A stretch of DNA of 64,000 nt, from positions 8,152,001-8,216,000 of the forward strand of contig NC_092579.1 of NCBI RefSeq assembly GCF_037975245.1. The letters are read 5' to 3'. The notes below the pieces were generated by a model that worked only from the letters and a program-made list of their open reading frames with translations, searched no databases and was not told where the DNA came from. The translations under genes were made by a program, and so were the position numbers. This stretch comes from Apostichopus japonicus (Eukaryota; Echinodermata; Holothuroidea; Aspidochirotida; Stichopodidae). Below are positions 60,536 to 64,000 of this stretch, one piece after another. How positions within the stretch are numbered: position 1 is the stretch's first letter; each line of letters starts with the position of its first letter.

Positions 60536-61683
60536 TGTCTGATGCCGGTAAATCTGATCTAGTTTCGAATGAGGTGCAACAGAAGTGTTAGACACCACCA
60601 TCGATCCCAGAAAATACACACACAGCTTGCCACCGTCGGTAATTAGACACCAGTGTACAGTCAATACATGCAGCTACGGTCAATACCCACAACACATTGT
60701 ACATATAGCAGTGATGGACATCTCAGGTACAGATAAAAGATAACAAGGGGTATCACGTTTCATTACCGTCTGCATTTTGTAGCGACAAGAAAAAAATTCA
60801 CTTGCAAGCAACGGAAAGTTACCTTTTTTCAGAGGGCGGCACGTGGTTTGGGGCTAGTCTTCAATGCCTTTATCGTTTACATGTGTTTATCATCACCTAT
60901 ATTTAATTACTGATGATATGACAGTTTTCCACAAATTCAACTTGCTCAAGTCTCTAATATTTTTTTGTTTAATCAATTAGTTCAACGACATTATTCAATG
61001 TGAGTTCAATGTTCTAAGGTATGATTATAATGCAATGTCATTAATTACTATGTTAGTGATCATTAAAGATTATCATCTAATTTACTGTAAATTTAGTAGA
61101 GTATAATTTATTAGCTTGGGACTATCCAAGTTCATAATATGATGCAGAACGTAGGTCGAAGCCTTGTTTTAAATTCCAGAATATGTTTTAATGCCATCAT
61201 CATTGTTATGATTTTTTTTTAAGTCCCTTTGTTTTTATATAACTGTACTTTCCACACAAGGAAGCTGCGTGTCATATAAATTAGTTTGGGATTTTAAGTG
61301 AACAATACAGAAATAACATTACGAAATCGGTATACATGCCTTGTGTCATTTGTGATGTACATATCTCTCTCATTCGTTTGTAATAACAAAGTAATCATTC
61401 ACACTGAGTTTTTACTTTATATTGTCAAAGTTTAGGAACTTAGCCTTCCATGTGTACGGTATATGCACTGATTGACAGTAAACTACGGTATACTATATAT
61501 GGGTTCATGAGTGGGGCTGGGAATTTATTGGAATATCAGTAAATCTATAACTGATATTCCGATAATCAATACATATTTCCTCTGCTTATACGTTCAAGCA
61601 ATGTCGTCTGCGCATAAAGTGTGATGCATATACTGTAGTTGTATTATACGTATATGGTAGGCCCTGTGGGACAAATATACTAT

Positions 61684-61900
61684 ATTATATACGAGTATTA
61701 ATTCGAATATATTACGTGTATTAAATCGAATATAATCACATATATATTACTAGCCAATCAGAAGTCTGATTTATATGGCTGTATTAATTCGAAATTATAC
61801 GTGTCTAAGATCGAATATATACACGTATAAATTCGAATATATATACGTATTAATCCGAATACAAACACGTATTAATTCGAAAATATGCGCGTTTTAATTC

Positions 61901-61902
<2 letters not shown>
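61684..61902. repeat. TTCGAA palindromic array, copy 2
   Basis: Same array as at 25950-26172, with a few substitutions, ending in (TA)n. Confidence 0.8.

Positions 61903-61940
<38 letters not shown>
61903..61940. repeat. (TA)n, left of the retroelement
   Basis: TA run directly abutting the 3' end of the Penelope-like insertion. Copy 1 of the duplication has a short TA run and no insertion at the equivalent position (about 26177-26190). Confidence 0.95.
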
Positions 61941-61943
<3 letters not shown>

Positions 61944-62069
61944 AATAACGGAAAAACTGTTAAACAACTATGCTGCATTTAGAGAAAGGCTGGATCTCGA
62001 GTGAGATACAATAATTGAATTAGGTAAGTGATTGGAAGTAAAACAGCCAATGTTTGGTTTTTGCAGAGC

Positions 62070-62096
62070 TTTCGAGCAAAACTAGCTCTTCTTCAG
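62070..62096 (-). other. Hammerhead-like motif
   Basis: In minus orientation CTGAAGA, then the stem AGAGC..GCTC with a 7-base loop, then GAAA: the conserved CUGANGA-stem II-GAAA core of hammerhead ribozymes, which are known in Penelope-like elements. Palindromic TGCA pieces just outside could form a stem I. A stem III is not apparent, so self-cleavage is doubtful for this copy. Confidence 0.35.
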
Positions 62097-62243
62097 TGCA
62101 TGATCACCGAAAGTGACAAGGAGTAGCAGGAATTGAAACTCTTTTATAGAGGAGATGTCGGCATGGTTGTAAGGGCAAAGCGACTTACTGATTTCTGCTG
62201 AATTTTTAGAAATTCGGATTATTTTAATCCGCGTCGGATTATT

Positions 62244-62797
62244 TTAATCCGATTCCGTCGTAATTGTAAAGGAATTGTTTTGGTTTATCTGGGACGGCAA
62301 ATCGTTTCTGATGTTTAAACCGAATGGTGCCGTGGTCTTTAGGTTTAGTTCCCAGAAATTTTCTTTCGCTCTCCTAGATTTATCTGTCCAAGAATCGTTC
62401 TGGTCAATGGCAATAACACGCAAATTCTCAATTGAATGATTTTGGAGATTGAAGTGATTTGCAACAGGTTGGTAGATCTTTTTTGTTTTGATCGCCGATC
62501 TATGTTGTGTCATTCTCATTCTAAGAGTGTTTTTTGACTCTCCAATGTATTGTAAGTAACAAATATTGCAGTAGATGAGGTTAATGACATTTTTGGGAAG
62601 GCAGTTAATTTTGTGCCGAATTTGGAACGTGCGTTTGGTTTGGTTGCTCTGAAAGGCCCCGGTCGAATCGACAAGTAAGCACGTTTTGCAATTTTGTGTA
62701 CAGGGCGATGATCCTGTAGTTTCTGTTATGCTTTCCCCTAATGGGGTGTCATCCCGAAAGGATGCCCGAACTAAGATATCCCGTAGGTTGCTGGGTC

Positions 62798-62798
<1 letters not shown>
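62244..62798 (-). pseudogene. Penelope-like protein, C-terminal GIY-YIG endonuclease fragment
   Basis: An open frame of 185 codons begins RPSNLRDILVRASFRDDTPL, the region after the reverse transcriptase in these elements. A Cys pair (PCTQNCKTC) follows, and then the GIY-YIG-type domain: LIYCNICYLQYIGES, LRMRMTQHRSAI, and the C-terminal HFNLQNHSIENL and REN/KENFWELNLKTTAPFGLN, ending at TAA (62244-62246). The usual G-I-Y is C-N-I-C-Y..YIG here. The domain nicks target DNA during insertion. The frame is intact but lacks all upstream domains. It has no start codon of its own and is a retroelement relic. Confidence 0.82.

Positions 62799-62801
<3 letters not shown>

Positions 62802-62840
<39 letters not shown>
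62802..62840. repeat. (TA)n, right of the retroelement
   Basis: The TA run continues directly into TTCCATATATTAAGGATGCA, which corresponds to 26190 onward in copy 1. Confidence 0.95.
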
Positions 62841-62842
<2 letters not shown>

Positions 62843-63106
62843 CATATATTAAGGATGCATGTTTGTATGCATTTGTATGTGTGTGGGTGGGTGCCGCTGT
62901 TTAAACAGCTGCGTGAGCTGTGTTTAAGATAAAACTGTAAGTTACTGGTGCCCGTGTCGGGACAGGGACGCGATGTGATTGTGTATGTGATATGCAGGTA
63001 AGGGTAGGGGTGGGTGAGAGGGGAAGGGAAGGGACGCCTGTGAAGTGGGTTAGACCATAATTTAAGATTTGTGTTCAATGTTTTTTGTGTGTCGCTTTGT
63101 TAGACA

Positions 63107-63476
63107 CAGTGGCGTAGGAAGGTACTTTTGAGTGGGGGGGCTGAAGACTGATGGCCGGCCTGGGGGAGGGGTCTAAGGGGAGGGGGTGTCCCCCTCCCCT
63201 TTGGAATTTTTTGCATTTCCAGGTGGCCTCAGATGCAATTTGGTGCAATATAGCACACTTCAACACCCACTCCATTTTGTAAACTTAATTTTGTATTTTC
63301 ACCTGGCCTAAGATGCAATTTGGTGCTCCAAATGAGATTTTTTTTCTCATTTGGAAATGAAAAAGGGGTTTTCTGACTTGCGAACTGGGGGGGGGGGGGC
63401 GGAATGATACTTCCGCCCCTCCACATTTTTCACTGGGGGCTGGCGCCCCCCCAGCCCCCCGGTTCCTACGCCCTTG
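63107..63476. mobile_element. hAT-like MITE with perfect 8-bp TSD (copy 2)
   Basis: Same insertion as 26465-26846, with GTTAGACA at 63099-63106 and 63477-63484. It differs by small indels in the homopolymer runs. Confidence 0.9.
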
Positions 63477-63930
63477 GTTAGACAGACGTCACGTTGTCGG
63501 ATTTGGGCTTAGAAAGATAGAACAAATAATTTAATAGGATTAGCTGTTCTGTGATGGATTGTCTATTGTGGCAGCGTTGTGATAGATATTTGGGTAGTCT
63601 TGTAGCTCCTCGGTAAAATGAACATGTACGGTGAAATGAACAGGGCCTTTAGGGACAAAGTACATGATATCTTGAATTATACGATATAAGAGGAGAGGAT
63701 GGATCTTGGAAACAGTTTATGTCACCGGGCCCCTTTTTTGCATTATTTATATTTCCTGTGCAGACAACTACCTGACTATATATGTTACATGTTATGAAAA
63801 TGAGGAACAGTTTCCTTATCCCATGTTCCCCTTTGCCTTCTGTTATCTATAGAGCCCCCTCATTGATCACAGTCCCTGCTCTGTAGCCCTCTTGCCCCGC
63901 CCGCCCCGCCCCCCATCTCGTCAGGCTTGG

Positions 63931-63938
63931 TATAAAAG
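63931..63938 (+). promoter_or_regulatory. TATA box in duplication copy 2
   Basis: TATAAAAG in the same context as 27298-27305. If the duplication also includes the exon at 27614, a related exon would begin about 250 bases beyond the right edge. Confidence 0.45.
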
Positions 63939-64000
63939 ACGCCCAAGACTGCCCCAAACCCAAACGCCCACTATATACGCCGGATATTATCTCAGTGTGT

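Larger units (their letters stand above)
61941..62801 (-). mobile_element. 5'-truncated Penelope-like retroelement inserted in (TA)n
   Basis: The sequence is present only in the second duplication copy and is flanked on both sides by TA dinucleotides. On the minus strand it carries the C-terminal part of a Penelope-like protein followed by about 300 bases of 3' untranslated sequence. That tail contains a CTGAAGA..GAAA hammerhead-like motif (62070-62096) and an inverted pair around CGGATTATTTTAATCCG (about 62215-62252). The reverse transcriptase core is missing, so the copy is 5'-truncated and not autonomous. Confidence 0.8.
60536..64000. repeat. Segmental duplication, copy 2 (runs off window)
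   Basis: This is a direct-orientation copy of 24807-27367 with small differences and one large difference: a Penelope-like fragment inserted at the (TA)n that follows the TTCGAA array. It still matches at base 64000, so the duplication extends beyond the window. Confidence 0.93.

Overview
The window reads as nuclear DNA of a marine deuterostome invertebrate, most likely an echinoderm and perhaps a sea cucumber. It is AT-rich, genes are split into short exons with GT..AG introns, and there are long (TA)n tracts, TAGGCC-rich introns, and very many small inverted-repeat transposons with G-runs and C-runs near their ends. The organism call is an inference from gene content and repeat style; no species marker is present.

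Four host or host-like genes can be supported. (1) A complete six-exon monocarboxylate-transporter-like MFS gene (SLC16 type) lies on the minus strand from 23932 to 10441; all five splice junctions agree in phase and give about 453 aa. (2) The C-terminal half of a tektin gene, closest to tektin-3, lies on the minus strand at 59151-57394 and carries the RPNVELCRD signature. (3) Two plus-strand exons at 53361-53666 and 54188-54933 encode a seven-helix protein resembling invertebrate gustatory-receptor-like proteins. A 5' coding exon at 27614-28019 has the right phase to be its N-terminus, but that link is unproven. (4) A SAMD3-like family gene occurs twice, each copy inside its own transposon-like element.

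The most unusual content is the pair of TA-flanked elements at 2563-7843 and 13882-17533. Each has CACTC..GAGTG-type terminal inverted repeats, subterminal arrays of a short word that repeats the end of its own terminal repeat (AGTGCT in one, AGTGTTAA in the other), a promoter-like CCAAT region near one end, and an intron-containing gene with the same C-terminal domain. The second sits in an intron of the transporter gene and its gene is frameshifted. I recognise no standard transposase in either.

Other mobile DNA includes several hAT-like MITEs with perfect 8-bp target duplications (21987-22757, 26465-26846, 36742-37964, 63107-63476), one with its empty site preserved nearby. A composite structure at 41800-44256 has two MITE copies with exchanged target duplications. 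There are fold-back elements at 21291-21947 and 44427-45272, a TTAA-flanked MITE nested in another element at 49086-50926, a tRNA-derived SINE at about 53080-53330, and a Penelope-like retroelement fragment with GIY-YIG domain at 61941-62800. A block of about 2.6 kb (24807-27367) recurs in direct orientation at 60536-64000 and runs off the right edge. It carries a TATA box just upstream of the 27614 exon, so a second related gene may begin just beyond the window.

The remaining stretches (1-700, 7850-10440, 28400-35700, 38300-41800, 45280-49080, 50930-53075, 54940-57390, 59155-60535) hold AT-rich sequence, microsatellites and decayed repeats with no coding exon I can support.
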